Source of the DNA: Henriciella sp. AS95
GTDB lineage: Bacteria > Pseudomonadota > Alphaproteobacteria > Caulobacterales > Hyphomonadaceae
Direction of reading: 5' to 3'
DNA: 64,000 nucleotides
NCBI RefSeq assembly: GCF_038900055.1
Contig: NZ_JBBMQM010000001.1
Location: forward strand, 2,294,001 to 2,358,000
Below the pieces are notes generated by a model. The model saw only the letters and a program-made list of their open reading frames with translations. It was not told the DNA's origin and searched no databases. Shown here one piece after another: positions 43,704-52,664 of this stretch. Position 1 is the first letter of the stretch. Each line of letters starts with the position of its first letter. The position numbers were made by a program, and so were the translations under genes.

Positions 43704-44897
43704 ATGCCCTTTCTCGGACTTCCAAGGGAGAGGGCGCTGACGCATCAGCAGCAGATCGTGAATATGGCGGAGATGGACGTTGACGCGCTCCATCAACACT
43801 TCCGGTCGATCATGGCGTCGGTCCCGGATGCCATGGTTGTCATTAATGAGACGGGCGCCATTACCGCATTCAGTAATACCTCATCGACCCTGTTCGGTTA
43901 TTCGGAAGATGAAGTCTTAGGGCAGAATGTCAGCCTGCTAATGGCGGGCAAAGACAGGGCCAACCACGACACCTATATCTCTCGGTACCTGCAAACGGGC
44001 ATTCGCAAGATTATAGGAATCGGCCGCACTGTCACAGCCCGCAGAAAGGATGGCACCCTGTTCCCCATCGATCTCAAGATCGGTGAAGCCAAGATCGGCG
44101 AGCACTACCTTTTTACAGCGTTCATGCGTGACCTGACAGAACAGCGTCGCAATGAGACGCGCATGAAGGCCCTCCAGGCGGAACTCGTCCATTTTTCACG
44201 CCTCAGCTCAGTGGGCACGATGGCTTCAGCGCTGGCACACGAGCTCAATCAGCCGCTTACCGTCGTGACGAACTACCTTGAAGCCGCTCGCGACCTTCTC
44301 GATGCGCCGGATGAGGAAGCCATGAAGATGATTCAGGAAGCGTTGAATGAAGCTGCAAAGCAATCGGTCCGAGCCGGGCAGATTGTTAGAAAACTGCGCG
44401 ACTACGTCTCTCGCGGCGAAGTCGACAAGCGCCCAACTGAACTTGTTCCGCTTATAAGCGACGCGATTGAGCTCGTGCAGACAGAAATGGGAGAAGGTGT
44501 CTGCCGTATCTCTATCTCCATCGCCGAAGACATTCCTGATGTACTGGTCGACCCGATCCAGATTCAGCAAGTTGTGATCAACATTGTTCGAAACGCGATT
44601 GAAGCGATGAAAGACACAGATGATTGCGGCATAAAGCTTTCAGCCAGTGTCGTCGGGGAGGACATGGTCATGATATCGATCGAAGATAACGGACCCGGTA
44701 TCGACCGAGATGTAGCCGACCAGCTCTTCAAGCCACAGGCGAGTACGAAATCGACAGGCATGGGGCTTGGACTTTCAATCTGCAAAACGATCGTCGAAGC
44801 TCACGGGGGCACGATCGAGGCCGTGTCTGCCGCAGGGGGAGGCACGCGATTCGTATTCACCCTGGAAAGAGCGGAGGGCACCCATGACCGAGACTGA
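43704..44897 (+). CDS. fixL: Oxygen-sensing PAS histidine kinase FixL
   Basis: 397 residues, no transmembrane segment, as in soluble FixL. The heme-PAS domain has NHDTYISRY with His88, matching the proximal heme His200 of Bradyrhizobium FixL, Arg94 matching Arg206, and IIGIGR with Arg108 matching Arg220. The kinase has ALAHELNQPLTVV (phospho-His), the N box IQQVVINIVRNAIEA and the G boxes DNGPGI and GMGLGL. Oxygen release from heme should switch on autophosphorylation and transfer to FixJ. A later start at 43764 is possible. It overlaps fixJ by 14 bases. Confidence 0.92.
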   Translation: MPFLGLPRERALTHQQQIVNMAEMDVDALHQHFRSIMASVPDAMVVINETGAITAFSNTSSTLFGYSEDEVLGQNVSLLMAGKDRANHDTYISRYLQTGIRKIIGIGRTVTARRKDGTLFPIDLKIGEAKIGEHYLFTAFMRDLTEQRRNETRMKALQAELVHFSRLSSVGTMASALAHELNQPLTVVTNYLEAARDLLDAPDEEAMKMIQEALNEAAKQSVRAGQIVRKLRDYVSRGEVDKRPTELVPLISDAIELVQTEMGEGVCRISISIAEDIPDVLVDPIQIQQVVINIVRNAIEAMKDTDDCGIKLSASVVGEDMVMISIEDNGPGIDRDVADQLFKPQASTKSTGMGLGLSICKTIVEAHGGTIEAVSAAGGGTRFVFTLERAEGTHDRD

Positions 44898-45504
44898 AAA
44901 ACCTCTGGTGCATCTTGTCGATGATGATGAAGCGATCCGCCATTCGGCAAGCTTCATGCTTCGCCTGGCAGGTTATCGTGTTCAGACGCACAAGGATGGG
45001 GTGTCTTTTCTAGAAGCGCTGAGTGGTGTCGAAAAAGGCTGCATTTTGCTTGATGTGCAAATGCCAAAGCTAAATGGGCTCGAGGTGCAAAAGGAGCTCA
45101 ATGAACGCGGTTGTGAGATGCCCGTGGTGGTCCTGACCGGTCACGGTGATGTGTCAGTTGCCGTTCAGGCCATGAAGGCTGGTGCAGTGAATTTCGTCGA
45201 GAAACCGTACGAAAAACAGGTACTGCTCCAGGCGCTCGACGAGGCCTTTGACCGCCTCGACAGCAAAGCCAAAAGCAACCTTCAGAAAGCCGATGCCGAA
45301 AAACGTCTCATGAAGCTCTCGCCACGCGAGCGGGACGTGTTGAATGGACTTGTTGATGGCTTAACAAACAAAGCCATTGCCAATGATCTCGACATATCGC
45401 CACGGACCGTCGAAATTCATCGTTCCAACTTGATGGAAAAGCTCGATGTGAAGAGCTTGTCGGCCGCCTTGCACATTGCCTTCGCGGCCGGTCTCGGCGA
45501 CTGA
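44884..45504 (+). CDS. fixJ: Response regulator FixJ
   Basis: 206 residues from the ATG at 44884, inside the fixL end; the longer ORF start gives an out-of-family extension. The receiver domain has VHLVDDDEAIRHS, the phospho-acceptor Asp in CILLDVQMPKLNG, and VLTGHGDVSVAVQAMKAGA with FVEKPY. The LuxR-type HTH follows (LSPRERDVLNGLVDGLTNKA, then ISPRTVEIHRSNLMEKL). It should activate fixK-type or cbb3 genes at low oxygen. No fixK is seen in the window. Confidence 0.94.
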   Translation: MTETEKPLVHLVDDDEAIRHSASFMLRLAGYRVQTHKDGVSFLEALSGVEKGCILLDVQMPKLNGLEVQKELNERGCEMPVVVLTGHGDVSVAVQAMKAGAVNFVEKPYEKQVLLQALDEAFDRLDSKAKSNLQKADAEKRLMKLSPRERDVLNGLVDGLTNKAIANDLDISPRTVEIHRSNLMEKLDVKSLSAALHIAFAAGLGD

Positions 45505-45546
45505 AATCCGTTCAAGCCTTTATCATTAGATCGGACAAATGGGCCG

Positions 45547-45636
<90 letters not shown>

Positions 45637-45872
45637 GTGGCCGGGCGTCTGTTTCGGTCAAAGTGCGATGAAATGCAATAGGGCCGCTGAACCTCATTTT
45701 CGCCTCAATTCATCGAATTATTAACAGGACGTTTCAGGCCCGAACCAAATTTGCGTCGTATGTTCACCCTGTATCCATCTCACCATGGTAAACAGGATCA
45801 TCGACAGAAGTTGATTCGTGCGCTCTGCAGAAGTTGAGGCACGCTAAATACCGACCACAGAACGAGGTTCGA

Positions 45873-47204
45873 ATGTCCAGTCTGAAGCTCCTGAGCCATC
45901 CGCTATTATTGGCCCTCGCAGCCAGCGTTTCCGTCACGCCCCATGCCTTTGCTGATCGCCGATCGGGCGCGCCAATTCAATATATGGGGCAGGGCAGTGT
46001 GCCTCAGGCCAATTCTTCAGCCACTCACGACGCATGGCGTGGACCTGTAACGCGCACGAATTCGTCCGCGCCGCCACAACAACGTGCGAAGGTGAATTTT
46101 TCATATCCTGGAACCCCAGGACAGAATGCTCAGCGCCCGTCTGCTCAGATGGCGAGCATCGAATCGACTCCGCGCGCCACTCAGCCTGCCCGAACATCTT
46201 CACCGGCCTGGCCTGATGCCTCGACGACCCGCCAGCCTGCCTTGCAAACTGCAGGCGCGCCGCGCTCCCTCGTGCTGGGGGCCAAGGCATCCAACACTTT
46301 GTCTGCTCAACGCCCTGAGCCTGTGACGCCAGACTTCCTTCAAGCGACTTCGGAAGAAACAGGTCTTGCGTCGTGGTATGGTGAGGCGTTCCACGGCAAC
46401 CAGACTGCCAATGGCGAAACTTTTGACATGTACGCCATGACCGCAGCGCATCGCACATTGCCACTGCCGAGCCTCGTGCAGGTGATCAATGAGGAAAACG
46501 GCAAGGAAATCGTGGTTCGCGTGAATGATCGCGGTCCGTTTATCGACGACCGGATCATCGATCTCTCGATGAAAGCGGCTTCCGCCCTTGATATTATCGA
46601 TCAAGGCGAAGCTGAGGTCACGGTTCGCTACCTGGGTCCTGCCCCAGCTGTCGAAAGGTCGCCGGTGATGGTGGCTGAGGCAACATCGCCCACCACTCAG
46701 GCGCTGCCGCCGATCGTACCCGTCGACGCTGAAGCGAAACCGCGTACCGACCTTTACGGCGATATCCTGATGGGCGGTATGGAGCCGTCACTGGGTATTC
46801 CAGATCCCGGTCAGGCAGTCGCAACGCCCGCTCGCATCGCGATCGCGACACCGCCGGCATCGAAACCTGATCTGGATTTGACGCCAGCCCCCGTGCGTGA
46901 GGCTGCACTGCCTACGCCACAACGGCTGCAGGTCTCGGCAACGCCGAATAATTCATCGTCGGCGCCCAAATTCCAGCCGAAGATCTTTGTACAAGTTGGC
47001 TCGTTTGCCGATATCAGCAATGCGCAAGGCATGGATGCACAGGTCGGTCGCCAGTTTCCGGTCGATATAGAATCGGTTCGGGTCCAGGGCGCCGACTATT
47101 TCCGGGTACTTGTTGGACCATTCCCAACCCGCAGCGCCGCAGATATGGCAAAATACCAGCTGAGCCAACGCGGCATCAAAGATGGCTTCGTCGTGCTGAG
47201 ATAA
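45873..47204 (+). CDS. rlpA: RlpA-family lytic transglycosylase with SPOR domain
   Basis: 443 residues from the ATG at 45873 (GAGG 6 bases upstream), starting with a signal peptide (LLALAASVSVTPHAFA). A low-complexity Pro/Ser/Gln region follows. The double-psi-beta-barrel domain has GLASWYGEAFHGNQTANGE, AAHRTLPLPS and VRVNDRGPF, which hold the conserved catalytic Glu, His and Asp. After a long linker, the C-terminal SPOR domain (FVQVGSFADISNAQ ... YFRVLVGPF) binds denuded septal glycan. It acts in the periplasm at the division site. The dacA operon lies 96 bases downstream. Confidence 0.92.
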   Translation: MSSLKLLSHPLLLALAASVSVTPHAFADRRSGAPIQYMGQGSVPQANSSATHDAWRGPVTRTNSSAPPQQRAKVNFSYPGTPGQNAQRPSAQMASIESTPRATQPARTSSPAWPDASTTRQPALQTAGAPRSLVLGAKASNTLSAQRPEPVTPDFLQATSEETGLASWYGEAFHGNQTANGETFDMYAMTAAHRTLPLPSLVQVINEENGKEIVVRVNDRGPFIDDRIIDLSMKAASALDIIDQGEAEVTVRYLGPAPAVERSPVMVAEATSPTTQALPPIVPVDAEAKPRTDLYGDILMGGMEPSLGIPDPGQAVATPARIAIATPPASKPDLDLTPAPVREAALPTPQRLQVSATPNNSSSAPKFQPKIFVQVGSFADISNAQGMDAQVGRQFPVDIESVRVQGADYFRVLVGPFPTRSAADMAKYQLSQRGIKDGFVVLR

Positions 47205-47300
47205 TTGCAGGCAGGCATTGACGCCCGTCTCAAAGCGGCCCTTTTTCTAGGTCATGACTGAAAGCGGCACCCAACCGCTCCCGACCTGGAGAAAGGCAGC

Positions 47301-48464
47301 ATGAATTTCACCAGACTTTGCACCTCACTCGCTGTTGCCGCGCTCGCTGCGTGGCCGGCGTCCGCACAACTCATAGATACCGAGGCCGAATTCGCGGTCA
47401 TCATGGACTATGAGACGCAGGATATCCTGTTCTCCAAGAATGGCGACGCGCCGATGATACCGGCGTCCATGACGAAGATCATGACGGCCCACGTTGTTTA
47501 TGAGGCGATTGAGGATGGCGAAATCGCGCTAGATGACACGCTACCGGTCAGCGAACGCGCATGGCGTGAAGGCGGCTGGGCTACGGGCGGCTCCACCATG
47601 GGCCTCAAGATAGATGAAACGCCAACCGTGGAAAATCTTCTGCGGGGTGTCATTATCCTGTCCGGCAACGATGCCTGTATCGTGCTTGCCGAGGGCCTCG
47701 CCGGTTCAGAATCAGCGTTCGCAGACCGCATGACCGATCTTGCGCAAGATATGGGACTCGACTCGGCCAGCTTTAAGAATGCCAGCGGTCTTTACGCTGA
47801 GGGCCATGTGATTTCGGCGGCCGATCTCGCCAGGCTTGCGCGTATGGAAATCGACAAATTCCCTCAATATTACCGGTTTTACTCCGAAAAGGAGATGACC
47901 TGGAACGGTATCACGCAAGGCAACCGAAACCCTCTCCTCTACTCGATGGATGGGGCCGACGGTCTCAAGACAGGACATCTCGAAATTTCGGGTTACGGCC
48001 TGACCGCATCAGCCGTCCGCGACGGAAAGCGCCGCATCCTGGTGATCAACGGTCTGGATAGCTCCCAGGCCCGCGCTGACGAAGCGGAACGCCTTATGCG
48101 TTTGGCGTTTACCGCATTCGACACAAAAACAATCGAGCCGTCAGATGAGCCCCTCGCAACGCTTCCGGTCTGGAACGGTGAAACGCGCACAGTTGGCGTC
48201 AAATTGCAGGCGCCGGTACGGGTCGCGGCCCACAAACGTGCATTCGGTGATGCGAAGATGGAAGTTGTTTACGACGGCCCGCTGGTCGCCCCGATAACTG
48301 CTGGCGATGTGGTCGGGTCCCTGTTGATCACGCTTGAGGGCAAAAGCGAGCCGATTTCGGCTCCGCTCGTGGCAACCGACAATGTCGCGAAACTCGGCTT
48401 CATCGGTCGCGCGGTTGAGGGCTTGAGCCTGAAGCTTTCGGGGAATGATGCTGCGGAGTCATGA
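47301..48464 (+). CDS. dacA: D-alanyl-D-alanine carboxypeptidase (PBP5/6 type)
   Basis: 387 residues with signal peptide (cleavage near PASAQ). The S11 active-site set is complete: SMTK at 56-59, SGN at 121-123 and KTG at 223-225. The C-terminal domain (VKLQAPVRVAAHKRAF ...) is the usual beta domain of PBP5. It trims the terminal D-Ala from peptidoglycan stem peptides in the periplasm. It overlaps tmk by 4 bases (ATGA). Confidence 0.95.
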   Translation: MNFTRLCTSLAVAALAAWPASAQLIDTEAEFAVIMDYETQDILFSKNGDAPMIPASMTKIMTAHVVYEAIEDGEIALDDTLPVSERAWREGGWATGGSTMGLKIDETPTVENLLRGVIILSGNDACIVLAEGLAGSESAFADRMTDLAQDMGLDSASFKNASGLYAEGHVISAADLARLARMEIDKFPQYYRFYSEKEMTWNGITQGNRNPLLYSMDGADGLKTGHLEISGYGLTASAVRDGKRRILVINGLDSSQARADEAERLMRLAFTAFDTKTIEPSDEPLATLPVWNGETRTVGVKLQAPVRVAAHKRAFGDAKMEVVYDGPLVAPITAGDVVGSLLITLEGKSEPISAPLVATDNVAKLGFIGRAVEGLSLKLSGNDAAES

Positions 48465-49087
48465 GCCGTGGCTGCTTCATAACGATAGAAGGCGGCGAGG
48501 GTGCGGGTAAGTCGACCTTGATCAGCGGTCTGGAGCGTGAACTTTCTGCGCGCGGGCTTGAGATTGTTACGACACGTGAGCCAGGTGGCACCGTCCTGGC
48601 CGAACAAATCCGCAATCTCGTGCTCAACCCACCAGATGCGTCCGATTGGAGCCCGATCGCAGAAGCCTTGCTGATGAACGCCGCGCGCGCAGACCATGTC
48701 GAAAAGAAGATCGCTCCCGCACTGGAGGGTGGACGATGGGTGATCTGTGATCGGTTTGCAGATTCAACTCGGGTCTATCAGGGCATCGGGGGCGTTGGAG
48801 ACGAGGTGCTGCGCCTCATGCAGGTGGAGGTCACGCAGCTCGCATCACCGGACATCACGCTGGTAATGGATGGTCCGGTGGAGAAGCTCATAAATCGTCG
48901 AGACGCACGTGGGACAAGCGATGTTTTCGAACGACGGCCATTGGATTTTCACCGTAAAGTTCGAGACAGGTTTCTGGCCATCGCAACGGCAGAGCCAGAT
49001 CGATGTGCCGTGCTTGACGCAATGCAGGCGCCCGAAGAGGTCCTGCGCGCAGCGATGAACGTCATTGACCAAAGAGTGCCTTCATAG
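48461..49087 (+). CDS. tmk: Thymidylate kinase
   Basis: 208 residues. The Walker A loop is IEGGEGAGKSTL (about residues 9-20), followed by TREPGGTVLAEQIR, the dTMP-binding DR(E)PGGT motif, and VICDRFADSTRVYQG. It phosphorylates dTMP to dTDP. It overlaps dacA by 4 bases, and its stop abuts the holB start. Confidence 0.95.
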   Translation: MSRGCFITIEGGEGAGKSTLISGLERELSARGLEIVTTREPGGTVLAEQIRNLVLNPPDASDWSPIAEALLMNAARADHVEKKIAPALEGGRWVICDRFADSTRVYQGIGGVGDEVLRLMQVEVTQLASPDITLVMDGPVEKLINRRDARGTSDVFERRPLDFHRKVRDRFLAIATAEPDRCAVLDAMQAPEEVLRAAMNVIDQRVPS

Positions 49088-50032
49088 ATGACCAAAGTAG
49101 CGCTTCCACTTTATGGGCATGACGCGCAGCAGGCGGAGTTCCTTTCGGCGCTTGCCAGCGGCAGGCTTCACCATGCTTGGATCATTGAAGGCCCATCCGG
49201 GATCGGCAAGGCTCGCTTCGTAACCCGGCTAGCATCCGTTATTCTGGGCGCAAAACCGTCGGATGCAGATCCAGCCGGCGCTCCAGATGACGACCCTGTC
49301 ATGCAGAAGGTCATATCGTCGGGCCATCCAGATCTGAAGCATGTCCAACGGCAACTGAATGACAAGGGCGCGCTCAAACAAGACATTGCCGTCGATCAGA
49401 TCCGGGACTTGAACGCATTCTTTTCGCTGAAGCCGGCGCTAGGAGGATGGCGCATCGGAATACTGGACTCATTGGATGAGATGAATGTCAGCGGTCTCAA
49501 CGCGGTGCTGAAAACGCTCGAAGAACCTCCACCGAAGGCGCTTATTTTCCTGATTTCGCATATGACAACGCCGATCCTTCCAACGATCCGTTCGCGTTGC
49601 CAAACTCTGAGGCTGCAGGCATTGAATGAGGGTCAAACCCGTTCAGTTTTGAGTGAATCCGGCACCGAAAGTACGGATGCCGTAGTGTCACTTGTTAAGG
49701 GACGTCCTGGGCGAGCCGAAGAACTGATGGGTGCCAAGGTTCTGGCGGCCGCGAATGCAGCCCAAAGTTTGCTAAAGGCCATGCCACGACCGAATGAGGC
49801 TGTATTATCTCAGGCGATCGCTTCAGCGGCTGAGGACGACACAGCTTTCCGAGTTTTTGCTTCAGAAGTCCTGGATTGGCTTGAAGCTCGAACGCAGAGC
49901 GATGCAGGCTGGGCCTCAACATGGTTCGAGAGCCAGAGAATTGTATCCTCGCAGCGAAATTTGCACATGCCGGCCATTCAGGCTGCATCTAAACTGGTAG
50001 GCTGTCTTCAATCTGCCTTTCATGGTCGGTAG
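49088..50032 (+). CDS. holB: DNA polymerase III delta-prime subunit
   Basis: 314 residues. The AAA+ core has AWIIEGPSGIGKARFVTRLA in the P-loop position, VDQIRDLNAFFSLKP, LDEMNVSGLNAVLKTLEEPP, and a PTIRSRCQTLRLQAL sensor segment, all delta-prime hallmarks. It is part of the clamp loader. It lies directly after tmk with no gap. Confidence 0.93.
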   Translation: MTKVALPLYGHDAQQAEFLSALASGRLHHAWIIEGPSGIGKARFVTRLASVILGAKPSDADPAGAPDDDPVMQKVISSGHPDLKHVQRQLNDKGALKQDIAVDQIRDLNAFFSLKPALGGWRIGILDSLDEMNVSGLNAVLKTLEEPPPKALIFLISHMTTPILPTIRSRCQTLRLQALNEGQTRSVLSESGTESTDAVVSLVKGRPGRAEELMGAKVLAAANAAQSLLKAMPRPNEAVLSQAIASAAEDDTAFRVFASEVLDWLEARTQSDAGWASTWFESQRIVSSQRNLHMPAIQAASKLVGCLQSAFHGR

Positions 50033-50042
50033 AACCGCCGAC

Positions 50043-50819
50043 ATGTTTGATACCCATGTAAACCTGCACGCGGATGCTTTCAGTGATGACCTGGAAGACG
50101 TTTTGGCGCGCGCCAGAGCTGCCGGAGTCACGCGCTTTCTCGCCATCTGCGACCGATATGACAATTACGAGCGCGTCAAAGCCATCTCGGCAGCCAATCC
50201 AGACATTTGGAACACAGTCGGCGTCCATCCTCACCATGCCAAGGACTTTACAGACCTTCCGGTCAAGGCCCTCATTGATGCCGCCAACGACCCGAAAACT
50301 GTCGCCATTGGTGAGACCGGGCTCGATTTTCATTACGGATATTCGAATGAGGCCGATCAGGTCGCCCACTTCCGCCGGCATATCACTGCAGCACGCGAAA
50401 CAGGGCTGCCATTGGTTGTTCACACGCGAGAAGCCGATGAGTTGACGGGCGATATACTCGAAGAAGAACATGCCAAAGGCGGGTTCCAGATCCTGTTGCA
50501 TTGCTACACGGGAGGTCAGGACCTGGCCGACCGAGGCCTTCAGCTGGGTGCCTACGTGTCTGTGTCTGGCATCTTGTCGTTCAAAAGCGCGAAAGACGTC
50601 AGAGCGGTCATCAGCACGGTTCCCTTGGACAAGATCATCCTCGAAACTGACTGCCCATATCTTGCACCAGTTCCATATCGCGGACGCCGAAATGAGCCGT
50701 CATATCTGCCTCACGTCGCGGACGCACTGTCCGAGTTGAAAGGCCACACTCGTGAAGAAATTGCATCAATTTGCCAGAATAATGCATTAAATTTATTCAA
50801 AAAAGTTGCGCGCACATGA
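50043..50819 (+). CDS. tatD: TatD-family metal-dependent hydrolase
   Basis: 258 residues from the ATG at 50043; an in-frame ATG at 50022 overlaps holB by 11 bases. Family motifs are VGVHPHHAKDF, IGETGLDFHYGYS, LVVHTREADE and LETDCPYLAP. The first metal-binding HxH of the TatD superfamily reads HVN here (MFDTHVNLHADAF), so one metal site may be altered. TatD proteins are DNases/esterases. It overlaps the next gene by 4 bases (ATGA). Confidence 0.92.
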   Translation: MFDTHVNLHADAFSDDLEDVLARARAAGVTRFLAICDRYDNYERVKAISAANPDIWNTVGVHPHHAKDFTDLPVKALIDAANDPKTVAIGETGLDFHYGYSNEADQVAHFRRHITAARETGLPLVVHTREADELTGDILEEEHAKGGFQILLHCYTGGQDLADRGLQLGAYVSVSGILSFKSAKDVRAVISTVPLDKIILETDCPYLAPVPYRGRRNEPSYLPHVADALSELKGHTREEIASICQNNALNLFKKVART

Positions 50820-51628
50820 GCAACACGGCACGGCTGACGTTTCTTGGCACAGGATCTTCGGGCGGCGTACCGCGCGTGGGAAACGACTGGGGAGTCTGTG
50901 ATCCCAGCGAGCATCGCAATCGCCGTCGACGTTGCAGCGTTTTGATCGATCTAGGCAACCTCGCGGCCCCTGACACTTGTACGCGTGTCTTGATCGATTC
51001 CGCGCCTGATCTTCGCGAACAGCTGCTGGATGCGCGTGTGTCGCATTTGGATGGTCTGGTTTATTCGCATGATCACGCGGATCAGAGCCACGGCATAGAT
51101 GACGTGCGCGCTCTGGCTCTCAGAATGGGAAGACAGATACCAACCTATATGGATGCAGCGACGGCTTCGACCTTAACGTCGAGATTCGAGTACTGCTTCC
51201 AGGGGAAGGGGGGCTATCCTCCGATACTGGACCTCAATCCGCTCATCGAGCCCGAACAGCCGTTTTCCGTGACCGGCGAAGGCGGGGCTCTCAAATTACT
51301 TCCAGTCAAACAATATCACGGGCGCATCATCAGTCTTGGGTTCCGCGTCGGAGAACTGGCTTACTGCAACGATCTTCACGATCTGCCAGACGAGAGCTTC
51401 GATCAGCTTTCCGGAACGAACGTGCTGATCGTCGATGCACTACGTTATAAGCCACACCCAAGCCATGCTCATCTTGAGCGCGCGTTAGACTGGATTGAGC
51501 GCATTCAGCCTCAGAAAGCGTTTCTCACGAACCTGCATATCGATATGGACTATCAGACACTGTGTAGAGAACTGCCTGACCATGTGCGCCCCGCCTATGA
51601 CGGCCTTTGCATTGATTTCACAGCCTAA
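50816..51628 (+). CDS. Metallo-beta-lactamase-fold hydrolase, PhnP-like
   Basis: 270 residues. The start LTFLGTGSSGGVPRVGNDWG and the metal motif YSHDHADQSHGIDD (HxHxD) are typical of PhnP-like phosphodiesterases. SHAHLERALDWIERI and FLTNLHIDMDY complete the set. It often follows tatD in alphaproteobacteria; the in vivo substrate is unknown. It is the last gene of the dacA operon. Confidence 0.87.
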   Translation: MSNTARLTFLGTGSSGGVPRVGNDWGVCDPSEHRNRRRRCSVLIDLGNLAAPDTCTRVLIDSAPDLREQLLDARVSHLDGLVYSHDHADQSHGIDDVRALALRMGRQIPTYMDAATASTLTSRFEYCFQGKGGYPPILDLNPLIEPEQPFSVTGEGGALKLLPVKQYHGRIISLGFRVGELAYCNDLHDLPDESFDQLSGTNVLIVDALRYKPHPSHAHLERALDWIERIQPQKAFLTNLHIDMDYQTLCRELPDHVRPAYDGLCIDFTA

Positions 51629-51840
51629 TCCAGATCCCGCATTTCCCATAATATAGATTATGCAATCTTCGGCATAAGCTTGGTTCGATAGATTTAGGCG
51701 TCAGCGCTGTGGTCAGTCGTGCAACTGACTCATGCTCTTCCGTGAACGACCAGGTTCGATTTACAGGTTGATCCCGCTGTAGACCTTCATGAATCAGCTA
51801 TTAACGTTTCGAGCAGATCGAACTGAATAAGGCGACCGCC

Positions 51841-52638
51841 ATGTCCCCTCCTCCCCCGCCCACCGAATTTGACCGGTTGAAAACCATTATGGCGAAGCTG
51901 CGTGATCCAGACTCCGGTTGCCCGTGGGATGTTGAGCAGACATTCGAGACAATTGCGCCTTATACAATCGAAGAAGCGTATGAGGTCGCTGATGCGATCG
52001 AACGAGCAGATTTTGATGACCTGCGTGACGAACTCGGTGATTTGCTCTTACAGGTCGTTTTTCACAGTCAGATGGCGAGTGAGGCTGGTCTGTTCACGGT
52101 CGAAGACGTTGCGCGATCCATCAATGACAAGATGATCCGGCGTCACCCTCATGTCTTTTCTGATGCGGCGTATCACACAGCTGAGGAGCAAACGTTCGCC
52201 TGGGAGGAAATAAAAGCCAGTGAGCGCTCTAAAAAGACCGGCGATGTGTCCGCACTCGATGGTGTGGCGAACGCCCTCCCAGCGCTGATGCGCGCAGAAA
52301 AGCTTCAGAAGCGCGCGGCGCGCACCGGATTCGACTGGACCAATCCCGAAGATATTCTCGACAAAGTTGCTGAGGAAACAGACGAAGTAAGTGACGCAAT
52401 TGCCAGCGGTAATTTAGAAAATATCGAGGACGAGATCGGCGATCTGTTGTTTGTCGTCGCCAATTTGGCGCGGCGCTTCAAGCTCGACCCGGAAATTGCG
52501 CTGAGAAAAGCTACCGCAAAGTTCGAACGCCGGTTCAAGAAGATGGAACTGCTGGCCATACAAGACAATCAGGACTTTGCATCTCTGTCTCTGGACGAGC
52601 AAGACAAACTCTGGAAACGCGTCAAACAAACTGAATGA
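51841..52638 (+). CDS. mazG: Nucleoside triphosphate pyrophosphohydrolase
   Basis: 265 residues made of two MazG domains. Each domain carries the EExxE...ExxD metal motif (YTIEEAYEVADAIE ... DELGDLLLQVVFHSQ; EETDEVSDAI ... EDEIGDLLFVVANLA). DPDSGCPWDVEQTF at the start is characteristic. It hydrolyses NTPs to NMP and pyrophosphate. A 212-base gap with two small dyads (51647-51662 and 51712-51729) precedes it. Confidence 0.93.
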   Translation: MSPPPPPTEFDRLKTIMAKLRDPDSGCPWDVEQTFETIAPYTIEEAYEVADAIERADFDDLRDELGDLLLQVVFHSQMASEAGLFTVEDVARSINDKMIRRHPHVFSDAAYHTAEEQTFAWEEIKASERSKKTGDVSALDGVANALPALMRAEKLQKRAARTGFDWTNPEDILDKVAEETDEVSDAIASGNLENIEDEIGDLLFVVANLARRFKLDPEIALRKATAKFERRFKKMELLAIQDNQDFASLSLDEQDKLWKRVKQTE

Positions 52639-52664
52639 TGGCTGGCCGCGGACAGCGACCATTT

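Noticed and set aside
43704..44897. FixL that has lost heme binding
   Set aside because: The Lys in RKIIGIGR first looked like a lost proximal His, but that position matches Bradyrhizobium His214. The proximal His (His200 equivalent) is present as His88.
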